In this document: one piece after another, positions 43,710 through 52,922 of the stretch
Layout of the letters: every line of letters begins with the position of its first letter
How positions within the stretch are numbered: position 1 is the first letter of the stretch
NCBI RefSeq assembly: GCF_014650955.1
Contig: NZ_BMVY01000016.1
Span: 1 to 64,000, forward strand
Length of the DNA stretch: 64,000 nucleotides
Source: Streptomyces tauricus
GTDB lineage: Bacteria; Actinomycetota; Actinomycetes; Streptomycetales; Streptomycetaceae
Reading direction: 5' to 3'
Notes under the pieces: model-generated
The model's input: the letters and a program-made list of their open reading frames with translations, nothing else
The model's database searches: none
What the model was told of the DNA's origin: nothing
Made by a program: the position numbers and the translations under genes

Positions 43710-44561
43710 ATGCCTTCTTTCGACACTCCTGAACCGATCGCCGTCGCGTTCCGTGTGGATGCGGGAACGGTCCGGCTCATCGCCTCCGAACGCTCCGACA
43801 CCGTCGTCGACGTACTGGCACGCGACCCGGAGAAGAACGCCGACATCAAGGCGGTCGACCAGACCCGGGTCACCTACGCGGGTGGCACCCTGACCGTCGC
43901 GGCGCCCAAGACGCGCTACCCGCTCGGGCGCACCGGGAGCGTCGACGTCGTGGTCGAACTGCCCGCCGGTTCCCGGGTCGAGGTGGACGGATCCTGGACC
44001 GAGGTGCGGGGCGAGGGGCGGCTCGGTGAGGTCCGGGTGAAGACGTCGAGCGGCGACGTCCACCTGGATGTCACCGGTCCGCTGCAGCTGACCGCGTCCC
44101 ACGGCAGCGTCACCGTCGGCCATGTGCAGGGGCTCGCCGAGATCACCACCAGCTCCGGCAGCCTGCGCGTCGGCACCGTCGACGGGAACGCGGTCCTGAA
44201 GAACTCGCACGGCGCCACGACCGTCGGAGCCGTCGTCGGCGAGCTGCGTGTCAAGGGCGCGCACGGCGACATCCTCGTCGAGCGCGCCGAGAGCTCCGTC
44301 ATCGCCGCGAACGCGCACGGCACACTGCGCGTCGCCGATGTCGCCCGCGGGACCGTCCAGCTGGAGACGTCCTACGGCGGGATCGAGGTCGGTATCCGCG
44401 CGGGCACGGCCGCCTGGCTCGACGTCAGCTCGGAGAAGGGGCGCGTGCACAACGCGCTCACCGTGGCCGACGGCCCGGACCCGGAGGAGTCCGGGGACTC
44501 CGTCGAGGTCCGGGCCCGTACACGGTGGGGCAACATCGAAGTCCGCCGCGCCCGCGCCTGA
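43710..44561 (+). CDS. DUF4097-family beta-helix protein, copy 2
   Basis: A 283-residue protein opening MPSFDTPEPIAVAF, with repeated beta rungs (SGDVHL, HGSVTV, SGSLRV, HGATTV, HGDILV, YGGIEV, WGNIEV). It is a paralogue of 36377-37219. No export signal is visible. It lies between the ribbon-helix-helix gene and a DrrAB-type exporter in the same direction, so it may belong with them. Its function is unknown. The stop codon coincides with the first unit of the tandem repeat that follows. Confidence 0.87.
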   Translation: MPSFDTPEPIAVAFRVDAGTVRLIASERSDTVVDVLARDPEKNADIKAVDQTRVTYAGGTLTVAAPKTRYPLGRTGSVDVVVELPAGSRVEVDGSWTEVRGEGRLGEVRVKTSSGDVHLDVTGPLQLTASHGSVTVGHVQGLAEITTSSGSLRVGTVDGNAVLKNSHGATTVGAVVGELRVKGAHGDILVERAESSVIAANAHGTLRVADVARGTVQLETSYGGIEVGIRAGTAAWLDVSSEKGRVHNALTVADGPDPEESGDSVEVRARTRWGNIEVRRARA

Positions 44562-44700
44562 GCCGAGCACCTGCGCCCGACCCTCGACGCCTGAGCACCC
44601 GCGCCCGACCGCCCACGCCTGAGCACCTGCGTCCGACCGCCAGCGCCTGAGCACCTACGCCTGAGCACCCGCGCCCGACCGCCTGCGCCTGAGCATCCGT
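44556..44700. repeat. Imperfect 28-bp tandem repeat
   Basis: About five to six units, some partial, built on GCCTGAGCACC(C/T)GCG(C/T)CCGACC, starting at the last codons of the DUF4097 gene. The array fills most of the 196-bp gap before the ABC transporter gene. No function is evident. It may have grown by slippage from the coding 3' end. Confidence 0.75.
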
Positions 44701-44757
44701 CGCAGAGCAGTACCTGGCTCCCACCCGTCCCTCACGCCTCTCGACCAGGAGGGCTCC

Positions 44758-45747
44758 ATGCCTTCATCTGTCATGCCCACATCCAATGAGGGCGCCCACC
44801 CGTCGCCCACCGCCGTGTCCGCCATCGGGCTGCGCAAGTCGTACGGCGACAAGGTCGTCCTCGACGGCATCGACCTGCGTATCCCGGCCGGGTCCGTGTT
44901 CGCCCTGCTCGGGCCGAACGGCGCCGGCAAGACCACCGCCGTGAAGATCCTCTCCACCCTCATCACCGCCGACGCCGGCGAGATGCAGGTCGCCGGGCAC
45001 GACCTGGCCACCGCTCCCCAGGCCGTGCGGGCCGCCATCGGTGTCACCGGCCAGTTCTCCGCGGTCGACGGGCTGATCACCGGCGAGGAGAACATGCTCC
45101 TCATGGCCGACCTGCACCACCTGCCCAAGGGCGAGGGGCGGCGGGTCACCGCCGAACTGCTGGAGCGCTTCGACCTGGTGGAGGCCGCGAAGAAGCCCGC
45201 CTCCACCTACTCCGGCGGTATGAAGCGCCGCCTCGACATCGCCATGACCCTGGTCGGCAACCCCCGGATCATCTTCCTCGACGAGCCGACCACCGGCCTC
45301 GACCCGCGTTCGCGCCACAACATGTGGGGCATCATCCGCGGCCTGGTCTCCGACGGCGTGACCGTCCTGCTCACCACGCAGTACCTGGAGGAGGCCGACG
45401 AACTCGCCGACCGCATCGCGGTGTTGAACGACGGGAAGATCGCCGCCGAGGGCAGTGCCGATGAGCTGAAGCGGCTCATCCCGGGCGGGCACGTCCGGCT
45501 CCGCTTCACCGACCCGGCCGCCTACCAGACAGCCGCAGCCGCGCTGCGCGAGGTCACCCGCGACGACGAATCCCTGGCGCTGCAGATCCCCAGCGACGGC
45601 AGCCAGCGCGAACTGCGCTCCATCCTCGACTGGCTGGACTCGGCCGGTATCGAGGCCGACGAACTCACCGTGCACACCCCCGACCTCGACGACGTGTTCT
45701 TCGCTCTGACCAGCAGCACCACCCAGCCCAAGGAGACCGTCCGATGA
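44758..45747 (+). CDS. ABC transporter ATP-binding protein, DrrA type
   Basis: A 329-residue ATPase of the daunorubicin-resistance exporter family: Walker A GPNGAGKTT near residue 58, Q-loop TGQFSAVD, signature YSGGMKRRLDIA, Walker B RIIFLDEPTTGLD, and the DrrA-type C-terminal extension ending VHTPDLDDVFFAL. ATG 44758 follows AGGAGGG. The next gene, its permease, overlaps by ATGA. It could export the cluster product, but the gene block (ribbon-helix-helix, DUF4097, DrrAB) looks like a chromosomal unit and carries no pathway palindrome, so the link is not established. Confidence 0.92.
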   Translation: MPSSVMPTSNEGAHPSPTAVSAIGLRKSYGDKVVLDGIDLRIPAGSVFALLGPNGAGKTTAVKILSTLITADAGEMQVAGHDLATAPQAVRAAIGVTGQFSAVDGLITGEENMLLMADLHHLPKGEGRRVTAELLERFDLVEAAKKPASTYSGGMKRRLDIAMTLVGNPRIIFLDEPTTGLDPRSRHNMWGIIRGLVSDGVTVLLTTQYLEEADELADRIAVLNDGKIAAEGSADELKRLIPGGHVRLRFTDPAAYQTAAAALREVTRDDESLALQIPSDGSQRELRSILDWLDSAGIEADELTVHTPDLDDVFFALTSSTTQPKETVR

Positions 45748-46538
45748 GCGCCCTGACCCTCGCCGTCCGCGACACGAACACCATGCTGCGCCGCAACCTC
45801 CTGCATGCCAGGCGCTACCCGTCCCTCACCCTGAACCTGCTGCTCACCCCGGTGATGCTGCTGCTGGTGTTCGTCTACATCTTCGGCGACACCATGAGCG
45901 CGGGCATCGGCGGCGGCGGCGCCGACCGCTCCGAGTACATCGCGTACATCGTCCCGGGCCTTCTCCTGATGACCATCGGCAGCACCACGGTGGGCACCGC
46001 GGTCTCCTTCGCCAACGACATGGCCGAAGGCATCATCGCCCGCTTCCGCACCATGGCGATCCACCGCGGCTCCGTGATCACCGGGCACGTCATCGGCAGC
46101 GTCCTGCAGTCGGTCATGAGCGTGGTCTTCGTGGGCGCCGTCGCCGTGGCCATCGGCTTCCGTTCGACCGACGCCACGCTGCTGGAGTGGCTGGCGGCGT
46201 TCGGGCTGCTCACGCTGTTCGCCCTGGCGCTCACCTGGATCGCGGTCGGTATCGGCCTGGTCAGCCCGAACGCCGAGGCCGCAAGCAACAACGCGATGCC
46301 GCTGATCCTGCTGCCCCTCTTCTCCAGCGCCTTCGTCCCGGTCGACTCCATGCCCGGCTGGTTCCGGCCGGTCGCCGAGTACCAGCCCTTCACTCCGGCC
46401 ATCGAGACGCTGCGCGGACTCCTTCTCGGCACCGAGATCGGCCACAACGGGTGGCTCACCATCGGCTGGTGCGTGGGCCTCACGGTACTCGGCTACTTCT
46501 GGTCGACCGCGAAGTTCAGCGGCGACCCGAAGAACTGA
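45744..46538 (+). CDS. ABC-2 type permease, DrrB type
   Basis: A 264-residue membrane protein with about six hydrophobic segments and the ABC-2 hallmarks YPSLTLNLLLTPVMLLLVFVY (first segment, shown in part) and a conserved loop FVPVDSMPGWFRPVAEYQPF before the last segments. It overlaps the DrrA-type ATPase gene by 4 bp and forms the transporter with it. The start at ATG 45744 is set by that overlap. Confidence 0.9.
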   Translation: MSALTLAVRDTNTMLRRNLLHARRYPSLTLNLLLTPVMLLLVFVYIFGDTMSAGIGGGGADRSEYIAYIVPGLLLMTIGSTTVGTAVSFANDMAEGIIARFRTMAIHRGSVITGHVIGSVLQSVMSVVFVGAVAVAIGFRSTDATLLEWLAAFGLLTLFALALTWIAVGIGLVSPNAEAASNNAMPLILLPLFSSAFVPVDSMPGWFRPVAEYQPFTPAIETLRGLLLGTEIGHNGWLTIGWCVGLTVLGYFWSTAKFSGDPKN

Positions 46539-46548
46539 CGTTCCGCCG

Positions 46549-46583
46549 CACTGGCCCCGGGGCGAAAAGCCCCGGGGCCAGTG
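46549..46583. terminator. Hairpin terminator after the ABC transporter
   Basis: A perfect 15-bp stem, CACTGGCCCCGGGGC (46549-46563) with its complement at 46569-46583, a GAAAA loop, followed by CCTTTT. This is a good intrinsic terminator 11 bp after the permease stop. Confidence 0.88.
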
Positions 46584-46735
46584 CCTTTTCGTGCTCCACC
46601 CTCGCCCGCCGGCTCTCAGAATCACACAGAGCCCGACAGAGTCATTGCTCCGTTTGTGTTCGGGTCCTAGGGTTTTCTGTGGCTCACCAGGTGTCTTCGT
46701 CCTCAGCAGTCGCATTCTGGCCCGACATCAACTTA

Positions 46736-46754
46736 CGTATGCCATCCGTATGCC
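46736..46754. promoter_or_regulatory. Direct repeat CGTATGCC upstream of beta-galactosidase
   Basis: CGTATGCC occurs twice with an 11-bp period (46736-46743 and 46747-46754), one helical turn apart, 82 bp before the beta-galactosidase start. It is a possible regulator-binding site. Confidence 0.3.
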
Positions 46755-46835
46755 CACTGCATCGACCAACATCGACCAGACGTGACGCTCCCTCAGTTCG
46801 CGCACCCCACTGTCGTACCGAGGAAGGCCCCAGCC

Positions 46836-49800
46836 ATGCCGCACCCGCGCCCGTACCTGCCTGCGCACGCGACTCCTGTCAGCCGTCGTCGACTTCTCGA
46901 GGGCGGGGCCGTCGTCCTCGGCGCGCTCGCCCTGCCCTCGTCCGCCGCCACGGTCCACGCGGCCGGCCTGCCCGCCGCGGCGGACGGATCCCCGGAGTGG
47001 AACGGAGCCATCGACGTCTTCCAGGTCGGGACCGAGCCGCCGCACACCACCCTCACCCCGTACGCGGACGTCGCACAGGCGCTGGACGGCGACCGCACCC
47101 GCTCGCCGTACCGGATGAGCCTCGACGGGACATGGAAGTTCGCCTACGTCGACCGCCCCGACGACCGGGACCCCGACTTCCACCGCACCGACGTCGACGA
47201 CAGCTCCTGGGACACGATCCCCGTCCCCTCCTGCTGGCAGCTGCACGGCTACGACTTCCCGATCTACATCAACATCACGTACCCCTACTGGGGCCCCAAC
47301 GGTCTGGGCGAGGAGCCGCAACCGCCGGCCGCCCCGACCCGGTACAACCCCGTGGGCCAGTACAGACGTACCTTCACCGTGCCGAGGGGCTGGTCCGGGC
47401 GGCGGACGTTCCTGCACTTCGAAGGGGTCAAGTCCGCCCACTACGTGTGGATCAACGGAGAACTGGTCGGCTACCACGAGGACTCCTACACCCCCGCCGA
47501 GTACGACATCACCGAGCACCTCAAGCCCGGCACCAACCAGATCGCGGTGGAGGTGTACCGCTACTCCGACGGCGACTGGCTGGAGGACCAGGACATGATC
47601 CGGCTGAGCGGCATCTTCCGCTCGGTCCACCTCTACTCCACCCCGGCCGTGCACCTGCGTGACTTCAAGCTGGACACCCCGCTGAGCGACGGCTACCGGG
47701 CCGCCGAACTGTCGGTCACCGCGAGCGTGCGCGACTACGGCGGCCAGGACGGAGACGACGGGGGTGACAGGTACGGCGCCGGGGGGTCGTACTCCGTCGA
47801 GACCCAGCTCTACGACGCGCGCGGGCACGCCGTCTGGTCCCGCCCGCTGCGCCAGGGCGTCGACCTCGGCTCCGCCCCGGCCGGCGAGGACGTGACCGTA
47901 CAGGCCGCGAGAGCCGTGCCCGCGCCGAGGCTGTGGTCGGCCGAGGACCCGTACCTGTACACGGCCGTGCTGCGGCTGCGCGACCCGGCGGGCAGGGTCG
48001 TCGAGACGCTCTCGCACCGGGTCGGTCTGCGCGAGTTCGCGCTGACGGACGGGCTGATGCGCGTCAACGGCCGGCCCGTCTCCCTGCGGGGCACCAACCG
48101 GCACGAGATGCACCCCGACCGCGGCACCGCGCTCACCCGCGCGGACATGGTCCGGGACATCGAGATCATCAAGCGGACCAACATCAACAGCGTCCGCACC
48201 TCGCACTACCCGAACAACATCCACTGGTACGAGCTGGCCGACGAGTACGGCCTGTACCTGGTCGACGAGACCAACCTGGAGACCCACGGCATCCGCGACG
48301 AGTACCCGGGCGACCACCCCGACTGGAGCAGGGCGTGCGTGGCCCGCGCCCGGAACATGGTCCACCGCGACAAGAACCACGCCTCCGTCGTCATCTGGTC
48401 GCTCGGCAACGAGGCCGGCGGCGGCAGCACCTTCGTCGCCATGCACGACTGGATCCGCTCGTACGACCCGACCCGTGTCATCCAGTACGAGGGCGACGAC
48501 CGGCCGGAGATCAGTGACATCCGCTCGGAGATGTACGACAGTCCGGCGCGCGTCGAGGCCCGGGCGAAGGACACCTCGGACACCCGCCCGTACGTGATGA
48601 TCGAGTACTCGCACTCGATGGGGAACTCGACCGGCAACTTCAAGAAGTACTGGGATCTCATCCGCCGCCACGACGTGCTGCAGGGCGGCTGGATCTGGGA
48701 CTTCGTCGACCAGTCCCTGACCACGCCGGTCCCCGCACGCACGCTTTTCACGGAGACCGGGCCGGCCGCGGTGCGCGGCGAGATCCAGGCCGCCGGCGCG
48801 ACCTTCGACCGCAGGAAGGGCCTGTCCGGCAGCACCGTCTTCGCCCGCGACCCCGGACTCGACCTCACCGGCTCCCTGACCCTGGAAGCCTGGGTCACCC
48901 CGCACGTGACGGGCTACCACCAGCCGCTCCTCACCAAGGGCGACACCCAGTACGCCCTCAAGCAGACGAGCGAGAACCTGGAGTTCTTCATCCACGGCGA
49001 CGGCCAGTGGATCACCGCGACCTGGCCGCTCCCGGACGACTGGACCGGCCGGGAACACCACGTCGCGGGCGTCTTCGACGCGGCGGCGGGCACCCTGACC
49101 CTCCATGTCGACGGCACGGTCAGGGCCACCCGGACCACCACCCGGCGGCCCGCCGTCAACACCGCGCCGCTCTCGCTCGCCACGGACGTCGACAACCCCA
49201 CCCGGGAGTTCAGCGGCAGCATCCGGCGGGCGCGCGTCTACGCCCGGGCCCTGTCCGCGGCCGAACTCGCCTCCGAGAGGCGCGGCCCCGGCGACGACGG
49301 AGTGCGGTTCTGGTTCGACGCGGCCACCGTGAAGGTGACGGGGAAACGGCCCGGGAGCCGCAACTTCTTCGCGTACGGAGGTGACTGGGGCGACCACCCG
49401 AACGACGGGGCCTTCGTCGCGGACGGCATCGTCACCGCCGACCGCGGCCACACCGGCAAGGCCGCGGAGGTCAAGCGGATCTACCAGGCGGTCAACGCCG
49501 CGCCGGCGTCGTACGGGAAGACCCTCGCCGTCGGATCCGCCGGAGCCGCCATCACCCTCACCAACGAGTACCTGTTCACCAACCTCCGCGAGTTCGACGG
49601 TAGTTGGACCCTCGTCGCCGACGGCCGGACCGTGCGGCGCGGCAAGCTGAGCCGCGCCCAGCTGGACGTGCCCCCGCTCAGCGGCAAGGACATCACCGTG
49701 CCCGTCAGACTGCCGGCGGACCCGGCGCCCGGCACGGAGTACTTCCTGCGCCTGTCCTTCACCACCAAGGAACGCACCAAGTGGGCCGAGGCCGGCTTCG

Positions 49801-50789
49801 AGGTGGCCGCACAGCAGCTCCCGGTCGACGCCGGCAGCCCGGCCGTACGGCAGGTGCCGCTGGACCGCGTGCCCCGGCTGCGCCACCAGGACGGCGAGCG
49901 GTCCGTCACGGTGAGGGGCGACGGCTTCTCCGTGACCGTCGACAAGAAGACCGGCACCCTCACCTCGTACGAGGCCCGTGGCGCCCGTCTCCTCACCTCC
50001 GGGCCCGTGCCGAACTTCTGGCGGGCACCGACCGACAACGACCGGGGCAACGGCCAGCACGTCCGCAACCAGACCTGGCGCGACGCCGGGACCCTGCGGA
50101 AGGTGACGGACGTCAGCGTCGCCACCCTGCGCGACCGGGCCGTCCGGATCAAGGTCACCGGAACCCTGCCCACCACCACCGCGTCGACGTACACCACCAC
50201 CTACACGGTCTTCGGCAACGGTGAGATCAAGGTCGACAACACCCTCCACCCGGGCGCGGCGAACCTGCCCTACATCCCGGAGGTCGGCACCCTGCTGTTC
50301 CTCCCGGGCCGCCTGGAGCACCTGCACTACTACGGCCGCGGCCCCGAGGAGAACCACTGGGACCGCAACGACGGCACCGACGTGGGGCTGTACTCCGGGA
50401 CCGTCTCAGAGCAGTGGACGCCCTACATCCGCCCGCAGGAGAACGGCAACAGGACCGACGTCCGCTGGGCCGCGCTCACCGGCCGCGACGGCGCCGGACT
50501 GCTCGTCTCGGGCGAACCGCTCATCGAGGTCAACGCCTCGCACTTCACCCCCGAGGACCTGTCGGTGGGCACACGCCACGACTACCAGCTCACCCGTCGG
50601 GACGAGGTCGTGCTGCGCGTCAACCACCGGCAGATGGGGGTGGGCGGCGACAACAGCTGGGGCGCGCACACCCACGACGAGTACAAGCTCTTCGCCGACC
50701 GGGACTACTCCTACACCTACCGGCTGCGCCCCCTGACCGATGTGGACAGGGCCACGGCGGCATCCCGGCGGCCCACGGCCGATCAGTGA
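46836..50789 (+). CDS. Secreted GH2 beta-galactosidase with inserted LamG-like domain
   Basis: A 1317-residue glycoside hydrolase family 2 enzyme. The N-terminus has a twin-arginine signal (SRRRLLEGGAVVLGALALP, ending near AXA), so it is exported folded. Sugar-binding and immunoglobulin-like parts precede the TIM barrel, with the acid/base Glu in SLGNEAGGGS (about residue 528) and the nucleophile Glu in MIEYSHSMGNS (about residue 590). A concanavalin-like LamG module (about 660-815, LTGSLTLEAWV to RRARVYARALSAAEL) is inserted after the barrel, before the C-terminal GH2 beta-sandwich. ATG 46836 follows GAGGAAGG. LamG modules usually bind carbohydrate, so polymeric substrates such as galactans are likely. 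Confidence 0.92.
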   Translation: MPHPRPYLPAHATPVSRRRLLEGGAVVLGALALPSSAATVHAAGLPAAADGSPEWNGAIDVFQVGTEPPHTTLTPYADVAQALDGDRTRSPYRMSLDGTWKFAYVDRPDDRDPDFHRTDVDDSSWDTIPVPSCWQLHGYDFPIYINITYPYWGPNGLGEEPQPPAAPTRYNPVGQYRRTFTVPRGWSGRRTFLHFEGVKSAHYVWINGELVGYHEDSYTPAEYDITEHLKPGTNQIAVEVYRYSDGDWLEDQDMIRLSGIFRSVHLYSTPAVHLRDFKLDTPLSDGYRAAELSVTASVRDYGGQDGDDGGDRYGAGGSYSVETQLYDARGHAVWSRPLRQGVDLGSAPAGEDVTVQAARAVPAPRLWSAEDPYLYTAVLRLRDPAGRVVETLSHRVGLREFALTDGLMRVNGRPVSLRGTNRHEMHPDRGTALTRADMVRDIEIIKRTNINSVRTSHYPNNIHWYELADEYGLYLVDETNLETHGIRDEYPGDHPDWSRACVARARNMVHRDKNHASVVIWSLGNEAGGGSTFVAMHDWIRSYDPTRVIQYEGDDRPEISDIRSEMYDSPARVEARAKDTSDTRPYVMIEYSHSMGNSTGNFKKYWDLIRRHDVLQGGWIWDFVDQSLTTPVPARTLFTETGPAAVRGEIQAAGATFDRRKGLSGSTVFARDPGLDLTGSLTLEAWVTPHVTGYHQPLLTKGDTQYALKQTSENLEFFIHGDGQWITATWPLPDDWTGREHHVAGVFDAAAGTLTLHVDGTVRATRTTTRRPAVNTAPLSLATDVDNPTREFSGSIRRARVYARALSAAELASERRGPGDDGVRFWFDAATVKVTGKRPGSRNFFAYGGDWGDHPNDGAFVADGIVTADRGHTGKAAEVKRIYQAVNAAPASYGKTLAVGSAGAAITLTNEYLFTNLREFDGSWTLVADGRTVRRGKLSRAQLDVPPLSGKDITVPVRLPADPAPGTEYFLRLSFTTKERTKWAEAGFEVAAQQLPVDAGSPAVRQVPLDRVPRLRHQDGERSVTVRGDGFSVTVDKKTGTLTSYEARGARLLTSGPVPNFWRAPTDNDRGNGQHVRNQTWRDAGTLRKVTDVSVATLRDRAVRIKVTGTLPTTTASTYTTTYTVFGNGEIKVDNTLHPGAANLPYIPEVGTLLFLPGRLEHLHYYGRGPEENHWDRNDGTDVGLYSGTVSEQWTPYIRPQENGNRTDVRWAALTGRDGAGLLVSGEPLIEVNASHFTPEDLSVGTRHDYQLTRRDEVVLRVNHRQMGVGGDNSWGAHTHDEYKLFADRDYSYTYRLRPLTDVDRATAASRRPTADQ

Positions 50790-50854
50790 CGGCGAGGGAG
50801 GCGGGGGAGAGGGGGAGCGGCCGGGCCTGAGGCAGATGTCGGATTCCCGCCAGC

Positions 50855-50877
50855 CATCGCCCTGACCAAGGGCGATG
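50855..50877. promoter_or_regulatory. 9-bp inverted repeat before the AdaA-AlkA gene
   Basis: CATCGCCCT (50855-50863) and AGGGCGATG (50869-50877) with a 5-nt spacer, just upstream of the likely start codon. It could be an operator for the Ada-type protein itself, or a hairpin ending the beta-galactosidase transcript. Confidence 0.45.
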
Positions 50878-50898
50878 CTGGGAGGCATGCAGAACGGG

Positions 50899-52413
50899 AT
50901 GCACGCCGAGACCGAGCGCTGTGTGCGCGCCGTCCAGTCGAAGGACGCCCGCTTCGACGGATGGTTCTTCACCGCGGTCCTGACCACGCGGATCTACTGC
51001 CGGCCCAGCTGCCCCGTCGTGCCTCCGAAGCCGGAGAACATGACGTTCTACCCGAGCGCCGCCGCCTGCCAGCAGGCCGGGTTCCGGGCGTGCAAGCGCT
51101 GCCGCCCCGACACGAGCCCCGGCTCGCCCGAGTGGAACCGGCGCGCCGACCTCGTGGCCCGCGCGATGCGGCTGATCGGCGACGGGATCGTGGACCGCGA
51201 GGGCGTACCGGGGCTCGCGACCCGCCTCGGATACAGCACCCGGCAGATCGAACGCCAGCTCCTCGCCGAGCTGGGCGCGGGCCCGCTCGCCCTGGCCCGC
51301 GCCCAGCGCGCCCAGACGGCACGCCTGCTCATCGAGACGACACCGCTCCCGATGGCCGAGATCGCCTTCGCGGCGGGCTTCTCGTCCGTCCGCACCTTCA
51401 ACGACACCGTCCGTGAGGTCTTCGCGCTCGCCCCGAGCGAGCTGCGCACCAGGGCGCCCAAGGACCGCGCCGGCCGCACCAACTCCCCCGGAACACCAGG
51501 GGTGTTGGCGCTCCGCCTCCCCTTCCGGGCCCCGCTCAACCCCGACAACCTCTTCGGCCACCTCGCCGCGACCGGCGTACCCGGGGTGGAGGAGTGGCGC
51601 GACGGCGCGTACCGGCGCACCCTGCGGCTGCCGTACGGCCACGGAGTCGTCGCGCTCACTCCCGAGCCCGACCACATCGGCTGCCGGCTCACCCTCAGCG
51701 ACCTGCGCGATCTGACCGTCGCCATCAGCCGCTGCCGCCGCATGCTCGACCTGGACGCCGACCCGGTCGCGGTCGACGACCAGTTGCGTACGGATCCGGT
51801 GCTGGCGCCGCTCGTCGACAAGGCGCCGGGCCGCCGCGTGCCCCGTACGGTCGACGAGGCCGAGTTCGCCGTACGGGCCGTGCTGGGGCAGCAGGTGTCC
51901 ACGGCCGCCGCCCGTACGCACGCGGGACGCCTGGTCACGGCCCACGGCGAAACGGTCGACGACGCCGAAGGCGGCCTCACGCACCTCTTCCCGTCCGTCG
52001 AGGCACTCGCGGCACTCGACCCCGAAGCGCTCGCCATGCCGGCCACCCGCCGGACCACCCTCACCACACTCGTGGGCCAACTGGCCGACGGCACCCTCAA
52101 TCTGGGCGTCGAGGGCGACTGGACGGAGACCAGGGCCCGGCTGCTCGCCCTGCCCGGTTTCGGACCCTGGACGGTCGAGGTCATCGCCATGCGCGCGCTG
52201 GGCGACCCCGACGCCTTCCCGGTCACCGACCTCGGAATCCGCTACGCGGCACGGGACTTGGGCCTGCCGTCCACTCCCGCCGCGCTGACGGCACGGGCCG
52301 CGGACTGGCGGCCCTGGCGCGCGTACGCCGTCCAGTACCTGTGGGCGACAGGCACGCACCCGGTCAACTTCCTCCCAGAACCGGCAGTTCACGCACCGAA
52401 GGAAGCACAGTGA
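50899..52413 (+). CDS. alkA: AdaA-AlkA fusion: methyl-phosphotriester sensor/AraC activator and DNA-3-methyladenine glycosylase
   Basis: A 504-residue protein from ATG 50899 (ATG 50887 or 50875 are alternatives; the GGGAGG site at 50880-50885 does not settle it). Order: Ada metal-binding domain (FDGWFFTAVLTTRIYCRPSCP then FRACKRCRP, with four zinc cysteines and the methyl acceptor among them), an AraC-type helix-turn-helix (GLATRLGYSTRQIERQL; MAEIAFAAGFSSVRTFNDTVREVF), then the AlkA glycosylase with LGQQVSTAAART and the helix-hairpin-helix LPGFGPWTVEVIAMRALGDPDAFPVTDLG, where the catalytic Asp is in VTD. It repairs alkylated DNA and activates its own regulon. GTG of the ogt gene overlaps its stop. 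Confidence 0.92.
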   Translation: MHAETERCVRAVQSKDARFDGWFFTAVLTTRIYCRPSCPVVPPKPENMTFYPSAAACQQAGFRACKRCRPDTSPGSPEWNRRADLVARAMRLIGDGIVDREGVPGLATRLGYSTRQIERQLLAELGAGPLALARAQRAQTARLLIETTPLPMAEIAFAAGFSSVRTFNDTVREVFALAPSELRTRAPKDRAGRTNSPGTPGVLALRLPFRAPLNPDNLFGHLAATGVPGVEEWRDGAYRRTLRLPYGHGVVALTPEPDHIGCRLTLSDLRDLTVAISRCRRMLDLDADPVAVDDQLRTDPVLAPLVDKAPGRRVPRTVDEAEFAVRAVLGQQVSTAAARTHAGRLVTAHGETVDDAEGGLTHLFPSVEALAALDPEALAMPATRRTTLTTLVGQLADGTLNLGVEGDWTETRARLLALPGFGPWTVEVIAMRALGDPDAFPVTDLGIRYAARDLGLPSTPAALTARAADWRPWRAYAVQYLWATGTHPVNFLPEPAVHAPKEAQ

Positions 52414-52922
52414 AGCAACCCCTGAAACAGCACACGAAGCAGCACACCGTCATCGACAGCCCGTACGGCCCGCTCACCCTGGTCGCCACCGACGGCGTCC
52501 TCAGCGGGCTCTACATGACAGACCAGCGCCACCGCCCGCCCGAGGAGAGCTTCGGCGACCCGGACGACGCACCGTTCGCGGAGACGACCGAGGAGCTACG
52601 AGCCTATTTCGCAGGAGAGTTGAAGGACTTCTCCGTGCAACTGCATCTCCACGGCACCCCGTTCCAGCGGTCGGTCTGGGCGGAGCTGCGCAGGATCCCG
52701 TACGGCGAGACCCGTTCGTACGGTCAGCTCGCGGACGCCCTCGGCAATCCGAAGGCGTCGCGGGCGGTGGGCCTCGCCAACGGCAAGAACCCGCTGGGGA
52801 TCATCGTGCCCTGCCATCGCGTGGTGGGCGCGGACGGCAGCCTGACGGGCTACGGCGGCGGCCTGGAACGCAAGCAGCGGCTGCTGGAGTTCGAGCGGGG
52901 AGAACGAGCGGGGAGCGTCTAG
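52410..52922 (+). CDS. ogt: Methylated-DNA-protein-cysteine methyltransferase
   Basis: A 170-residue Ogt/MGMT protein with the active-site PCHRV loop (IIVPCHRVVGADGSLTGYGGG) and the helix-turn-helix RIPYGETRSYGQLADALGNPKASRAVG. It transfers methyl groups from O6-methylguanine to its own Cys. The GTG start overlaps the AdaA-AlkA stop, so both repair activities are made together. Its TAG stop shares the CTAG tetranucleotide with the stop of the convergent Nudix gene. Confidence 0.95.
   Translation: MKQPLKQHTKQHTVIDSPYGPLTLVATDGVLSGLYMTDQRHRPPEESFGDPDDAPFAETTEELRAYFAGELKDFSVQLHLHGTPFQRSVWAELRRIPYGETRSYGQLADALGNPKASRAVGLANGKNPLGIIVPCHRVVGADGSLTGYGGGLERKQRLLEFERGERAGSV

Noticed and set aside
44556..44700. 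CRISPR array
   Set aside because: The repeats are imperfect, contiguous and without unique spacers, and there are no cas genes.
44758..46538. DrrAB-type transporter as the dedicated exporter of the cluster product
   Set aside because: No pathway palindrome precedes it and it sits in a block that looks chromosomal; possible, but not supported enough to assert.
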